DNA from: Occultella aeris
GTDB lineage: Bacteria; Actinomycetota; Actinomycetes; Actinomycetales; Beutenbergiaceae
Assembly: GCF_902703175.1 (NCBI RefSeq)
Contig: NZ_CACRYJ010000016.1
Coordinates: 183,445-247,444, forward strand
Length of the DNA stretch: 64,000 bases
Reading direction: 5' to 3'
The first letter of the stretch is position 1, and the number at the start of each line of letters is the position of its first letter. Positions 50,520 through 59,147 of the stretch are shown here, piece after piece. Under the pieces are notes generated by a model. It worked only from the letters and a program-made list of their open reading frames with translations. It had not been told where the DNA came from and searched no databases. The position numbers and the translations under genes were made by a program.

Positions 50520-51137
50520 GTGCGCGACTTCGACTGCCACCCTGACGAGCCGGACGTTCGAGTGTTCGGGCTGCCCGAGTCAGGGGTGCTTGAGCGCAGC
50601 GAGGATCTATTTGTTGCGCAGACGTTGGAACGCGCAGCACCTGGACCGGTCGTTCTGCGGCACTACGCCTTCGCCAACGAGTGGTTCGAGCTGAACGCGA
50701 CATATGGTCTCGACGGCGACCTGGTGGAGACCGGCCCTGCAGGAGAGTCTTGCGATCGACTGCGACGTGTCCACACCTCTTGTGTGGGTCGGCCCCGACG
50801 CCACCGCGGTCGACCTCTTCCTTGACGTGTTGGTCCGCGTCGACACGAGCTATCGCGTGGTCGACCGCCGGGAGTTCGAGGCGGCCTGCTCGTGGCGACT
50901 GATTTTCCCCTCCGAGGCTCACCATGCCGAGCAGGGGCTGACACAGCTGCTCCACTGGATCACGTCGGGCCGGTTGCACGAGCTGCTGGCACGGATTCCA
51001 CCCACCGTGGCTGCCCGTGCGCTCGCCACTGCCGTTCTCCCGTTCGCCTCTCGCCAAGGTGCCCGCGGTCGCGCCGCAACTGCGAGCGAGCTGGTGACTT
51101 CTGACACCTCAATGACGGCCCTGCAGCAGCGCCGAGC
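50520..51137 (+). pseudogene. Frameshifted DUF402-like gene
   Basis: Frame one from GTG 50520 reads VRDFDCHPDEPDVRVFGLPE, VVLRHYAFANEWFELNATYG and LDGDLV. Frame two continues from about 50725 with RPALQESLAIDCDVSTPLVW, ATAVDLFLDVLVRVDTSYRV and VDRREFEAA. The order and the DVSTP...DLFLDVLVR pattern fit DUF402-type proteins. A single shift around 50720-50730 splits the gene. The 3' end merges into an IS21 remnant. Confidence 0.5.
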
Positions 51138-51139
51138 AC

Positions 51140-51338
51140 GCTTCGCTGATCCTCACCTCCAACCTGCCCTTCAGGGGCTGGGTGCGGCGTGTTCGGGGAC
51201 CAGGCCGTCGCCGCAGCGATGATCGACCGCGTCGTCCACCGCGCCGACGTCCTCACCCTGAAGGGCGCCAGCTACCGGGTGCGTAACCGCGGGATCGAGA
51301 CACTGCCGAGCACCAGATCCCAAGACACGGCACACTGA
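51140..51338 (+). mobile_element. IS21-family istB C-terminal remnant
   Basis: The plus strand reads SLILTSNLPFRGW, then after a frame change near 51186 VFGDQAVAAAMIDRVVHRAD, VLTLKGASYRVRNR and a TGA at 51336-51338. TSNLPF...W..VFGD...AAAMIDR.VH.A is the characteristic C-terminus of IstB, the IS21 helper ATPase. The rest of istB, istA and the terminal repeats were not seen. Confidence 0.65.
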
Positions 51339-51680
51339 GCAACTACGAACCGGTGGCCTCGTTCTCGAGCGTCGGATCGGCCTCAGTTTCGAGCGTTGCC
51401 GACACTGACAACTCACCAGGCCGCATCACAGCCGGTCGTTTCTGGGCCGACCCTGGCGGACTCATCCCCTCCGCGCATCGCGCGAGCGGACAGCGCTCCC
51501 GTGGTTCCTGTTGTTCCTCGCCGAGAACTCCGCGGCTCCGTCCCTGCGGCATGGCGTGGAGCAGTGGGGCCGCCCGGAGCGCCGACGGCACACCGCCACC
51601 TACCGGCGAAGGTCACACCGGGGCGTTCGAGCTGCGGCCGACCCAACGAGCCACGGCATCGCAGTCGGGATCATTTCGGA
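51339..51680. other. Gene-free stretch between IS21 and ArsR remnants
   Basis: No gene or clear motif is supported here. Open frames are shadows without coding-like character. Confidence 0.4.
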
Positions 51681-51842
51681 GCGAGGGCGGCAACTCGCGT
51701 CGACAGTGGGCGACCGCGCCGGGGACGAGTGGGTAGTAGGCCCAGCGGCCGTGCGGTCAGGTGGTGGGAGACGGTGGGCTGAGCCCGGCCTAGCGACGCG
51801 TCCGTCCTCCGAGTCGCGCGGCGAGGGCGCCGACCGTGTCGC
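51681..51842 (-). pseudogene. ArsR-family regulator remnant
   Basis: The minus strand shows DTVGALAARLG, then AQPTVSHHL and, in another frame, GRWAYYPLVPGAVAHCRREL. These are the recognition helix and wing of ArsR HTH proteins. About 13 residues between them are missing and the frame shifts. It is therefore a broken gene. Confidence 0.45.
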
Positions 51843-51864
51843 GGCGCACTCACCACGCGAAGGG

Positions 51865-52245
51865 TCAGTCCTGTTCGGGCTCTTCCTGGAGGGCGCGGAC
51901 CTCGATGCGGGAGCCGAGGGCGGCGGAGGCCTGCTCGGCCCAGGTCAGCGCCCTCTCTTCATCCGATGCCTCGATGATCCAGAACCCGCCGACGTACTCC
52001 GTCGCTTCTACGAACGGCCCGGGCGTGCGGGTGGTCTCGGTCCCGGTCGCGTCCACCGTGATCGCGGTGGACGGCGGCTGCAGTCCGCCCGCGGTTATGA
52101 AGGCGCCAGCCGCGTTCAGGTCGGTGTTGAACTTGTCGACTGCGGCCATCATGGCCTCCAGTTCTGCAGGGTCGAGCTCCTGCATCGACACCATTGTCGG
52201 CTCCTCGGCGGTGTCGTGCGGGATGGTCAGAAAGTACTGCGTCAT
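51865..52245 (-). CDS. YCII-related (DGPF) domain protein
   Basis: The 126-aa protein has QYFLTIPHDTAEEPTM, AMMAAVDKFNTDLNAAGAFI, GGLQPPSTAITV, GPFVEATEYVGGFWIIEASD and a C-terminal helix and strand. This is the YCII/DGPF ferredoxin-like fold. Such proteins are often encoded beside ECF sigma factors; none is here. ATG 52245 has AGGAGAAAGAC upstream. Function unknown. Confidence 0.88.
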   Translation of the reverse strand: MTQYFLTIPHDTAEEPTMVSMQELDPAELEAMMAAVDKFNTDLNAAGAFITAGGLQPPSTAITVDATGTETTRTPGPFVEATEYVGGFWIIEASDEERALTWAEQASAALGSRIEVRALQEEPEQD

Positions 52246-52335
52246 GGTCTTTCTCCTCTTCTCGGTGGGTGGATGGGGCAGAGCGGTCTAGCATCTAGCG
52301 GCAGGCAGTTCAATTGCCGCCGGACCGAATATTGG

Positions 52336-52911
52336 CTATGTCTCGGGGCTGTGACGCGAGGATCGACGGGTTCGCTTGCGGAAGAGGCGTCGGCGATCGC
52401 GGTCTTTCATCTTCGCTTCCTCGCGTGCCCGAGCTTCTTCGTTGGCCGTCCGGCGAGCTTCGTCAGCTCGGGCCGTTCTGCGATCGGCCCACGCGGCCAC
52501 CGTGGTCTCGATGTCACGCGGCATCGTGATCAGAGGCGGCCCCGCGGGGAGTTGGTAACGGGCACGGATGACCCGCTCGTTGAACTGCTCGACCTCATGG
52601 CGCACAGCCGCCACGTTCGGGAGCTGGTCGATTTGCTCGTCCAGCGCGGCGTCATCCTTGCGGAGCTGGATGGACGGCGGCAGGATCACGATCCTCTCCC
52701 GCTTCATGAAGCTCTTGATCCACCAATCGGGGTCATGGGCGTCAGATAGGTCGAGCGGCTTGCCGCTGCCAGGCAGGTTGTCGAACTCGCCGCGCTCGAT
52801 CGCCTTGCGTATATGCATGTCGGCGAGCAGCGCGATCGCCACCTCGCTGTCGAGCGCGAAGGCGGCAGGGTTGTAGAACGTGAGGGGCGGCGTCGACTCC
52901 GGTTCTCTCAT
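52336..52911 (-). CDS. DUF1992 (DnaJ-homologue C28-like) domain protein
   Basis: The 191-aa protein has the DUF1992 core ADMHIRKAIERGEFDNLPGS, GKPLDLSDAHDPDWWIKSFM, LRKDDAALDEQIDQLPNVAA and FNERVIRARYQLPAGPPLI. A highly basic C-terminal coiled tail (KMKDRDRRRLFRKRTRR) follows. ATG 52911 has GAGGG upstream. It is divergent from the TetR gene 68 nt away. Function unknown in bacteria. Confidence 0.9.
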   Translation of the reverse strand: MREPESTPPLTFYNPAAFALDSEVAIALLADMHIRKAIERGEFDNLPGSGKPLDLSDAHDPDWWIKSFMKRERIVILPPSIQLRKDDAALDEQIDQLPNVAAVRHEVEQFNERVIRARYQLPAGPPLITMPRDIETTVAAWADRRTARADEARRTANEEARAREEAKMKDRDRRRLFRKRTRRSSRHSPET

Positions 52912-52979
52912 CAGCCCTCGCTTACCCTGGTATCCAGTCATCTGTATTATGTCATGCGTATTGGAAACGAGGAGGCAAG

Positions 52980-53588
52980 GTGCCCAAGCAGGTCGATCAT
53001 CGCGAGCGACGCGAGTCCATCGCCCGCGCACTGTGGACGATCGTCGACCAGCAGGGCTGGGCACGAACGACTATGCGCGAAGTCGCCCGCGAGGCAGGAG
53101 CCTCGCTCGGGCAGCTGCAGCACTACTTCTCGTCCCGATCCCAGATGCTGACCTTCGCAATCAAGTTCGCCGCCGATCAGACCTCGCAGCGGGTCACGCA
53201 GGGCATGGCTGCACTCGACCAACCTCCGCATCCTCGCGACGTGCTGCGCGTGGTGCTCATCGAACTTCTCCCTTTTCGGCCCGACGCTCGGGCGACCAGT
53301 CGGATGAACGCGGCCTACGTTCTCGAAGCGATGCATGACCCGACGCTGCATGAGCAGGTTGCCCTCGGACTCCGCGACGGGCGCGCAATGGTCGAACGCC
53401 TGATCCGTCAGGCGATCAGTGACGGGCAGATATCCCCACACCGCGACCCGGCGATCGAAACGGATCTCATTCTCGCGTTGACTGGCTTCGCGCCGCTACT
53501 CGAACTGGGCGTCATCGAACCGCAAGCAGCTCTCGCGGCCATCGACCAGCACCTGGATCAACTCTTCCCTCCGGGGGGTGCGAGGTGA
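52980..53588 (+). CDS. TetR-family regulator (BetI-like)
   Basis: The 202-aa protein has an HTH at about residues 31-50 (TTMREVAREAGASLGQLQHY) and a BetI-type C-terminal domain (MNAAYVLEAMHDPTLHEQVA). GTG 52980 follows GAGGAGGCAAG, a strong ribosome binding site. It is divergent from the DUF1992 gene and may control it. Confidence 0.92.
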   Translation: MPKQVDHRERRESIARALWTIVDQQGWARTTMREVAREAGASLGQLQHYFSSRSQMLTFAIKFAADQTSQRVTQGMAALDQPPHPRDVLRVVLIELLPFRPDARATSRMNAAYVLEAMHDPTLHEQVALGLRDGRAMVERLIRQAISDGQISPHRDPAIETDLILALTGFAPLLELGVIEPQAALAAIDQHLDQLFPPGGAR

Positions 53589-53786
53589 TTGTCAGCCGCC
53601 CTGATGGCATAACTCGGGCGAAGGACATGGTGGAACCGCGCGACGACCCGCGGAACATCCCGGGCTGAGCGGGCCGGCGCACGCGGAACGTTCAACTTGT
53701 AGCTGCGGTCATGGCAGTGGGAGAGGTCGGGCCGGGCGCCTGGCAGCGTCCAGTATTCAGGCGACCGGCGGTACTTGTCCTAGACG

Positions 53787-54500
53787 TCAGTTGCCCAAGG
53801 CGTGGCCCCACTCGGCCCAGCGGTCCCGCAGGGTCTCCCGGGTCCGCTCCGTGAAGGCGGAGTCCTGCGCGTCCAGGCGTGCCCGAACCGCGGGCAGCAG
53901 CGCGTCGCGTGTCAGTCGGCCCATCCCGTACGCATCACAGAACAGGCGCAGCCGTTCGGCCTGCCGGTCCACCGGGTAGCCCATTGCGATGCAGTCCTGG
54001 GGGCTGTAGAGCGGGACGAACGACCTGACGGCGTAGCCCAGGTCCCAGACCGCGGTCGTCGGCGCGGCGAAGTCCCAGTCGATGAAAGCCTGCGGACGTC
54101 CGTCGCGGTAGATCGTGTTGGCTGGGCCGAGGTCGTTGTGGCAGAGCAGCGGTCCGGGCGGGGCATGCGGATCTCGGCGCCAGATGCTTCCCGGTGGCGG
54201 GACGAATGTGGCCGCCGCGTCGTGCAGGGAACGGACCAGGTCAGCGACCCGGACCAGGGCAGCGTCGTCGTGACACTGCGCGACCCGGCCGTCCGACCCG
54301 GCGACATAGCTGAGGACCTCCTGACGTTTTGCCTCGTCGACGCCGACGACCCGCGGCGCCGCCTCGAACCCGGCGGACTCGAGATGACGGAGCAGCGCGT
54401 GCACCGACCGGCTCCACGGCCTGAGCGGCCGGCGGACCGTGTCGCCGACGCGCGTCACGAGTTCCGAGTCGTGCCCTCCACCAAGGAGTTCCGCATCCAT
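53787..54500 (-). CDS. Aminoglycoside phosphotransferase-family (APH) kinase-like protein
   Basis: The 237-aa protein has the APH catalytic loop CHNDLGPANTIYRDGRPQAF (Asp base) and metal site IDWDFAAPTTAVWDLGYAVR. The N-terminal lobe (LVTRVGDTVRRP) is short. It belongs to the broad small-molecule kinase family rather than a named resistance enzyme. Substrate unknown. It stands alone before the integrase remnant. Confidence 0.9.
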   Translation of the reverse strand: MDAELLGGGHDSELVTRVGDTVRRPLRPWSRSVHALLRHLESAGFEAAPRVVGVDEAKRQEVLSYVAGSDGRVAQCHDDAALVRVADLVRSLHDAAATFVPPPGSIWRRDPHAPPGPLLCHNDLGPANTIYRDGRPQAFIDWDFAAPTTAVWDLGYAVRSFVPLYSPQDCIAMGYPVDRQAERLRLFCDAYGMGRLTRDALLPAVRARLDAQDSAFTERTRETLRDRWAEWGHALGN

Positions 54501-54848
54501 CCCGCCAGTATCCGCGCGATGCTAGGTCAGGCCATCAGTGAAGGTGAAAACTCAGCCACACCCGGTATCTTGCTCGCCCGCGACCCACCCGTGAGCACCA
54601 GTGTTGAGGCCACCGGGGACGGACAGTCGGGCCGAGAGCACCCGCACGAGCCGCGACCCCGGGGAGTGCGTGCGGCGCTGTCGTATGTGCTGGCTGAATC
54701 TGTCATCTTCTGCAGGGACAACGGTGCTGGCGCGGCGGAGGTGATACCGCGCGAAGGGCCACTACCACGCAAAATCTGGCGCTTCGGAGCGGCTGTCCAG
54801 GTTGCTCCGGTGGTAGTCCACGCGGCGGTCGAGCCTCTCTCGTTCACC
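54501..54848. other. Gene-free stretch before the integrase remnant
   Basis: No gene is supported. It may contain the deletion that removed the integrase C-terminus. Confidence 0.4.
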
Positions 54849-55547
54849 TCAGTACTTCCAACGGATGTCGGCCTTCCAGGCCGTCAGCAGCACCGCCGCA
54901 CCCAAGTGCTCCGGCATCGCCGCGGCCATCGCTGCCACCTGCCCGGGGGTCGCGATGTCGCCGTCGGGCTCTGCCGGCCGGACCGGGGTCTGCGAGGGCG
55001 CCTCGGGGAACGCGAACGAGGCCAGGGCGATGTCGGGGCGCTTGATCGCCCCGTTCAGGCACGAGCGCAGCACCCTCGCCACGTTCGGCGCGACACCGTT
55101 CGCTCGCGCGCCCGGGTGCCGCTTCGACGGCTTGGCGCGCAGCGTCGCGAGGTGGGCGGCGACCTGCCCGGGCGTGAGGTCGACCAGCCGCGTCGACCCG
55201 AGTTCGGGCAGCACGTGCGTGCGCAGCACCGACCGGTAGGACAGCACGGTCGAGGGGGAGCGCTCGGGGTTGGCGGCCAGGTCCTCCAGCCACTGCTCGG
55301 CCCATTCGTTCAACGTCAGGGCGTCGGTCTCGGCCTTGGCCTCGGCCGCGCGGCGTTCGGCCCGCACCTGGGTGGGCGGGACGAACGTGCCCCGGGCGCG
55401 TTGGCCCTTCGCGATGTCGAGTGCTGCCCTCGCATCCCGCAGGGTGTCGAAGACGCCCAGGCTGTGCGTGGTTCCGTCGACCTCGAGGCGCACGCGGTAG
55501 CGTTCTCGGAACCGGACGATCCCGCGCGGAAGGCTCGTAGCGACCAT
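54849..55547 (-). pseudogene. Truncated tyrosine recombinase (phage-type integrase)
   Basis: The 232-codon frame starts at ATG 55547 behind GGGGAGG. It has an N-terminal arm-binding/AP2-like segment (RFRERYRVRLEVDGTTHSLG, FDTLRDARAALDIAKGQRAR) and a core SAM-like domain (TLNEWAEQWLEDLAANPERS, STVLSYRSVLRTHVLPELGS). The catalytic domain begins (GQVAAMAAAMPEHLGAAVLL TAW) but breaks at KADIRWKY before any catalytic Arg/His/Tyr. It cannot be an active recombinase. It lies 167 nt from a tRNA-Ser 3'-end-like attachment core, marking one end of an integrated element. Confidence 0.8.
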
Positions 55548-55665
55548 CCTGGACCTCCCCTCCGCTGACACATCGACCTTGTCTGTCTCAGCGTTGTGTC
55601 AGAGATCTGGTACAAGAGGCCCATTCGTGCCTGTCCCTGCACATCGCGACTCGGGCCAGAAACCG

Positions 55666-55705
55666 CAGGATCCCGCCGGAAACTGGTGTTTCTGGCGGGA
55701 TCCTG
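55666..55705. other. Long hairpin (18-bp stem, 4-nt loop)
   Basis: Bases 55666-55683 pair with 55688-55705 around the loop TGGT. There is one G-T mismatch, which is a G-U pair in RNA of the left-to-right strand. It sits between the integrase start and the attachment core. No U-run follows, so it is not a standard terminator. A structural or excisionase-binding role is possible. Confidence 0.75.
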
Positions 55706-55713
55706 GGAACTGC

Positions 55714-55738
55714 TGGCGGAGGATGGGGGAATCGAACC
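55714..55738 (-). other. tRNA-Ser 3'-end attachment core (att site)
   Basis: Read on the minus strand, these 25 bases are a T-loop (GGTTCGATTCC) followed by an acceptor ATCCTCC, discriminator G and CCA. This is the 3' end of an actinobacterial tRNA-Ser whose 5' acceptor would be GGAGGAT. The upstream sequence does not form the rest of a tRNA, so this is a duplicated attachment core, not a gene. It neighbours the integrase remnant. Confidence 0.65.
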
Positions 55739-55740
55739 GG

Positions 55741-56361
55741 AAACGCGCTGACCTGGGTGTTTGTACGCCCACAGGGCACTGTGACAGCGGTGTGACAGTC
55801 GTGTTGCGCTGTCCGCATCAGGGCACCTGACGGTGACGGCGCCGCTCAACTCGCTCCGTCGCCCAGGTGGGCCACTCGCTGCTAAGGGCATCGTGCCACT
55901 CACCGATCCCAGCCGGAACGCCTGGCCCAGGGGACGCTGCTGGCCGGACGTACGCCCACGAACGCCGCAGGCCCGATAACTGGTCATACCGACTGACGAA
56001 CTGGGCGAGCCGCACAAGCGAGGTCTTTCATCTCAACTGGACCGCGTCCTGCGAGCCGATCCGCTACCGGTGATTGAACCGTCGGCACGCGAGGATCGTC
56101 AGATCGGCGAAGATCGAGAGGCGTTTCTCGTACGGAACGTTCCCACGAAGGCGGTCGGGACCCTGTTACCTTGCCGCCACCATGGGGCACGGCTGGAGGT
56201 CCAGCATGCAACACACTGAGACGGCGGCCCCTGAACGAGGTCAGCGAACCTGTCATGTGCTCTGCTGCTCGAGGCTGATCGAGACCTTGAACGCGCTCAT
56301 GACGGCGGTGAATGCCAGAGCCACTTGCCGGCCAGGCAAGAACGGTCGAGCCCCGCCAGCC
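55741..56361. other. Gene-poor stretch inside the integrated region
   Basis: No supported gene. A minus-strand open frame (55818-56015, AQFVSRYDQLSGLRRSWAYV) looks faintly coding but has no start signal or known relative. Confidence 0.35.
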
Positions 56362-57420
56362 TCACCCGATGGCGCGAATGGCTGATCGAATGGCTCGGTT
56401 CAGACCAGCGGAGGTGGCGGACATGCCGTCCCGCGCAAGGCGTCGACCCGAACCTTTGTGACGCACATGCAGAACGTACTCACTCGAACCCGTCTTGGAG
56501 ATGACGCATAGGTCGACGATCCTGCCGGCTTTGACGCCCTCGTAGCACCGCTCGTGGTCCCGGTGGGCCGCGACTCGGACCCAACGCCGGTCGGGACGGT
56601 TGCGCCTACCGAGCGCAGCGGCCAGTGCGGCGGGATCGGAGTAGCGGCCGGCGGGATCCTTGCTGAGGGCCTTCATCACGATGTCGCGGGTTCCTCTGGA
56701 AACGTGGGGAGCCAACTCCCATAGATCGGCCGGAGAGGCGGTCGCAGCATCCTGGTGCCGCGTACCAGTGACGGGCGGCGTGCCGGCAAGCAACCAGTAA
56801 AGGGTCGCACCAAGGCTGAACACCTCGCTGCGCACGCAGTAGACCTCGACGTCCCCCGCGTACCCCGGAAGGGCGACGGCTCCGACCTCTGGTGCCATTG
56901 TGGCTAGCGTCCCGCCCGCCGCGACGCAGCCCGAGGCGTTTTGCACTCCGGCCAGGCTGAAGTCACCCACCAGACACTTGGCCGAATAGGTGAGAAACAG
57001 ATTCTCGGGCTTGACGTCCCGGTGGAGCAGCCCGTGCCGGTGGACCCGGGCCAGCCCGTTACACGCCTCACGCACCCAACTCACGGCCTGCTCCTCCGCG
57101 ACGCCGAGGGTTGTATCAATTCGGTCCATCACGGTGCCGTGCTCGGCCACGTCGGTGACGAGGTACCTCGTGCCCTCCGGCGTCGTGTCAGCGTTACGGA
57201 TCGGGAGGATGTAGTCACCGCTAAGCGAGTTCAGTAGACGTGCCTCCGCCCACGGGCCTGCGATCTGGTTGGACCCTAGGAGCTTGAGGGCGTAATTCGC
57301 ATCGAGGTTGCTGTCGTGGACGTGCCAGACCTCGCCGTGCTGACCGGAACCGAGACTGTCCAGCACCTCGTAACGATCTGCGATAACGGAGCCGATTGGG
57401 CCGGGAGCGGCAGACGACAT
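56362..57420 (-). CDS. Serine/threonine protein kinase with extra C-terminal domain
   Basis: The 352-aa protein has a Hanks-type kinase domain at about residues 15-275. It shows the glycine loop LGSGQHGEVW, Lys46 in YALKLL, catalytic HRDVKPENLFL and a metal-binding motif that reads DFS instead of DFG; MAPE follows. A C-terminal region of about 70 residues (WVRVAAHRDHERCYEGVKAG, SSEYVLHVRHKGSGRRLARD) has no family I recognise. No membrane helix or PASTA domain is present, unlike housekeeping PknB. TACCCT lies 6 nt before ATG 57420, so the mRNA may be leaderless. It is divergent, 26 nt away, from two small genes in a mobile region. Confidence 0.88.
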   Translation of the reverse strand: MSSAAPGPIGSVIADRYEVLDSLGSGQHGEVWHVHDSNLDANYALKLLGSNQIAGPWAEARLLNSLSGDYILPIRNADTTPEGTRYLVTDVAEHGTVMDRIDTTLGVAEEQAVSWVREACNGLARVHRHGLLHRDVKPENLFLTYSAKCLVGDFSLAGVQNASGCVAAGGTLATMAPEVGAVALPGYAGDVEVYCVRSEVFSLGATLYWLLAGTPPVTGTRHQDAATASPADLWELAPHVSRGTRDIVMKALSKDPAGRYSDPAALAAALGRRNRPDRRWVRVAAHRDHERCYEGVKAGRIVDLCVISKTGSSEYVLHVRHKGSGRRLARDGMSATSAGLNRAIRSAIRAIG

Positions 57421-57426
57421 AGGCCA

Positions 57427-57440
57427 AGGGTAGGCACAAT
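57427..57440. promoter_or_regulatory. Divergent overlapping leaderless promoters
   Basis: Minus-strand TACCCT (57427-57432) is 6 nt from ATG 57420, and plus-strand CACAAT (57435-57440) is 6 nt from GTG 57447. The two -10 boxes are nearly adjacent, so the polymerases would compete. This is inferred from spacing only. Confidence 0.4.
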
Positions 57441-57446
57441 GACCAG

Positions 57447-57905
57447 GTGAGGGTCTTGGGAATCGCAGTGAGAGTGAGCAAGTGGAAGTCGATCGTCAGC
57501 TTGGTGCTGCTCGAAGGTGACAGCGGTGACGACGAGTCGACCGCGAGAGTCATCGAGGAGTTCCCGGTGACGGGCGACGACACCGAATGGGCCGCGCACG
57601 TTGGAAACGTCGCCACGGCGGTGCGGGGTCACGCAAAGTCCATGAAGCCCGACGTCGTGATCGTGCGTAGAGCCGACCAGGCACCTCAGGGCCGTAATAG
57701 TGACGGCCCGAAGTTGCGCCTAATGATCGAGGGTGGGATCGTCACCGCCTGCCTGGACGTGACCTCCGATGTGCGGGTGTACACCGGGAAGGAGTGCGGG
57801 AAGGCGCGAGACGTCTCAAAGGACGACCTGGACACGCGCTCAGCGACCCTAGTAGCCAAGGCCCACTTGGAGGCGGGTGCTGCCGCCCTAGCGGCAATGG
57901 CCTGA
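57447..57905 (+). CDS. Unknown protein, RNase H/RuvC-like by pattern
   Basis: The 152-aa product starts VRVLGIAVRVSKWKSIVSLV, contains HAKSMKPDVVIVRRADQAPQ and ends in an Ala-rich helix (KAHLEAGAAALAAMA). An N-terminal beta hairpin, a central acidic strand (KPDVVIVR) and a final helix recall RuvC/RNase H-fold proteins of the DUF3010 kind, but catalytic acids are not clearly placed. It is divergent from the kinase and 55 nt before the next gene. Function unknown. Confidence 0.6.
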   Translation: MRVLGIAVRVSKWKSIVSLVLLEGDSGDDESTARVIEEFPVTGDDTEWAAHVGNVATAVRGHAKSMKPDVVIVRRADQAPQGRNSDGPKLRLMIEGGIVTACLDVTSDVRVYTGKECGKARDVSKDDLDTRSATLVAKAHLEAGAAALAAMA

Positions 57906-57960
57906 TGACGCGCCGGGCAAACCCTGCGCCCCGTCCATTGCTCTGGTGCACACTGGCTAC

Positions 57961-58374
57961 ATGGCCACCAATTTGCTCGCTGGGGTGCTGGAGGCACAGA
58001 CTCGAAACAGCCTGTTGGCGGGGGACGAACTCATCGGTGCCGCTTTCGCGTTGGTAGAGGTGATGCGCACTCGCAAGGCCATCGCCCTACCCAGCGACTC
58101 CGTGGGCGACCGTATCCTGGGCGCAGCTCTGATCTTGGAACCGACCCTCCCGCTGGCAGACCGTTCCTACCGCTTCGACGGCTGCAGTGTCCTTATCGTG
58201 GCCGGTCACATCTCCGGAGAGGCGAGCGTGTCAGCGCGTGCTAAATCTGTGCGTGCGCTCGGCGCGGTCCATGTAGAGGCTGCACTGCTCGGCCAGTGGG
58301 CGGACCCGATTGAGGGGTGCGACGCCGTGCGAATCATCAGTAGCGACCGACACCTCAGAGCCGTGGTGGGTTAG
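57961..58374 (+). CDS. Unknown protein, phosphoribosyltransferase-like by pattern
   Basis: The 137-aa product starts MATNLLAGVLEAQTRNSLLA and has CSVLIVAGHISGEASVSARA followed by VRALGAVHVEAALLG. This spacing resembles the PRPP loop and following helix of phosphoribosyltransferases, but the acidic DD pair is replaced by AG. It is probably not a normal transferase. CACACT lies 6 nt before ATG 57961. It is likely part of the kinase module. No function is assigned. Confidence 0.55.
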   Translation: MATNLLAGVLEAQTRNSLLAGDELIGAAFALVEVMRTRKAIALPSDSVGDRILGAALILEPTLPLADRSYRFDGCSVLIVAGHISGEASVSARAKSVRALGAVHVEAALLGQWADPIEGCDAVRIISSDRHLRAVVG

Positions 58375-58667
58375 TCGCCTAGCGAGTCCGTTGAAAACTG
58401 CCCGTCGCTAGTGGACTTTGCGCCGTCTGCTCGGTTGCCTGCGTCGTAGCGATCGTCCAACTCGGCTCGCCCCGGTGGTCGGCTGTTATCCGGAGCGGCT
58501 GGCGACGTGGCAAACCCCAGGTTCAGCGCGCTGCCTTCCGAAAGCCGATGGTCGAGGCGGTCACGTAAGGCGTCCAGGTCTCGGCAACTCGTGCCCAGAC
58601 CTTCTCAGCGTGACGCGCTCTTTCAGCAACGGGTTGAATGGGTAGGCCGCGATGAAGAGCCTCGCCG

Positions 58668-59147
58668 CTACCACGATGCACCTGGGTCTACCGTCGCATC
58701 GTGTCGGTCGACGGGCCGCGCGGCCTCCTCGAGGCTGAGTATCTCCGCGAGCACGCCCTCCCATTGCGGCTGGCCCAGCTCACGGTCGCGCAGCCGTCGA
58801 GACAACTCGCGAACGACCTTGCGGCAGGCCACCGGAGAGGCGAGCACCCGTGCAATGGTTTCGTCCCATGGAGGCTCGGTGTGCCGCGCCACCACCTCGA
58901 TCGCGATCGCCCCGTTGGCTGCTGCGCGTCGCTCCTCATACGCCGCGCGGCGGCAGCGGTGAGAGCACCAGACTCTGGGCCGGCCCCGTCCGCTAGTGCT
59001 TCTCGGGACCTCATTGCCGCACCGGGGACATGTGCTGCCCACCAGCGCCGACTCGTTGGACTTCGGCTCGAGTCGCTCGCGCGTGGCGATACGCCGCCGT
59101 CGCGCGCGTCCTTCTCGTGCTGTCACTTTGCGTCGATTCGAGGCCAC
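58668..59147 (-). CDS. Zinc-ribbon protein of unknown function
   Basis: The 159-aa basic protein has an Arg-rich N-terminus, a zinc site CPRCGNEVPRSTSGRGRPRV followed by WCSHRCRRAAYEERRAA (CxxC and CxxxC), and a helical C-terminus (RVLASPVACRKVVRELSRRL). It starts at GTG 59147. Similar proteins occur in actinobacterial mobile DNA, possibly binding nucleic acid. No ribosome binding site is obvious. Confidence 0.6.
   Translation of the reverse strand: MASNRRKVTAREGRARRRRIATRERLEPKSNESALVGSTCPRCGNEVPRSTSGRGRPRVWCSHRCRRAAYEERRAAANGAIAIEVVARHTEPPWDETIARVLASPVACRKVVRELSRRLRDRELGQPQWEGVLAEILSLEEAARPVDRHDATVDPGASW

Noticed and set aside
55666..55705. Rho-independent terminator
   Set aside because: The stem is strong but no T-run follows on either strand, and no gene ends there.
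55714..55800. Complete tRNA-Ser gene
   Set aside because: Only the T-loop and 3' acceptor are present; no anticodon arm or 5' acceptor can be folded from the adjacent bases.
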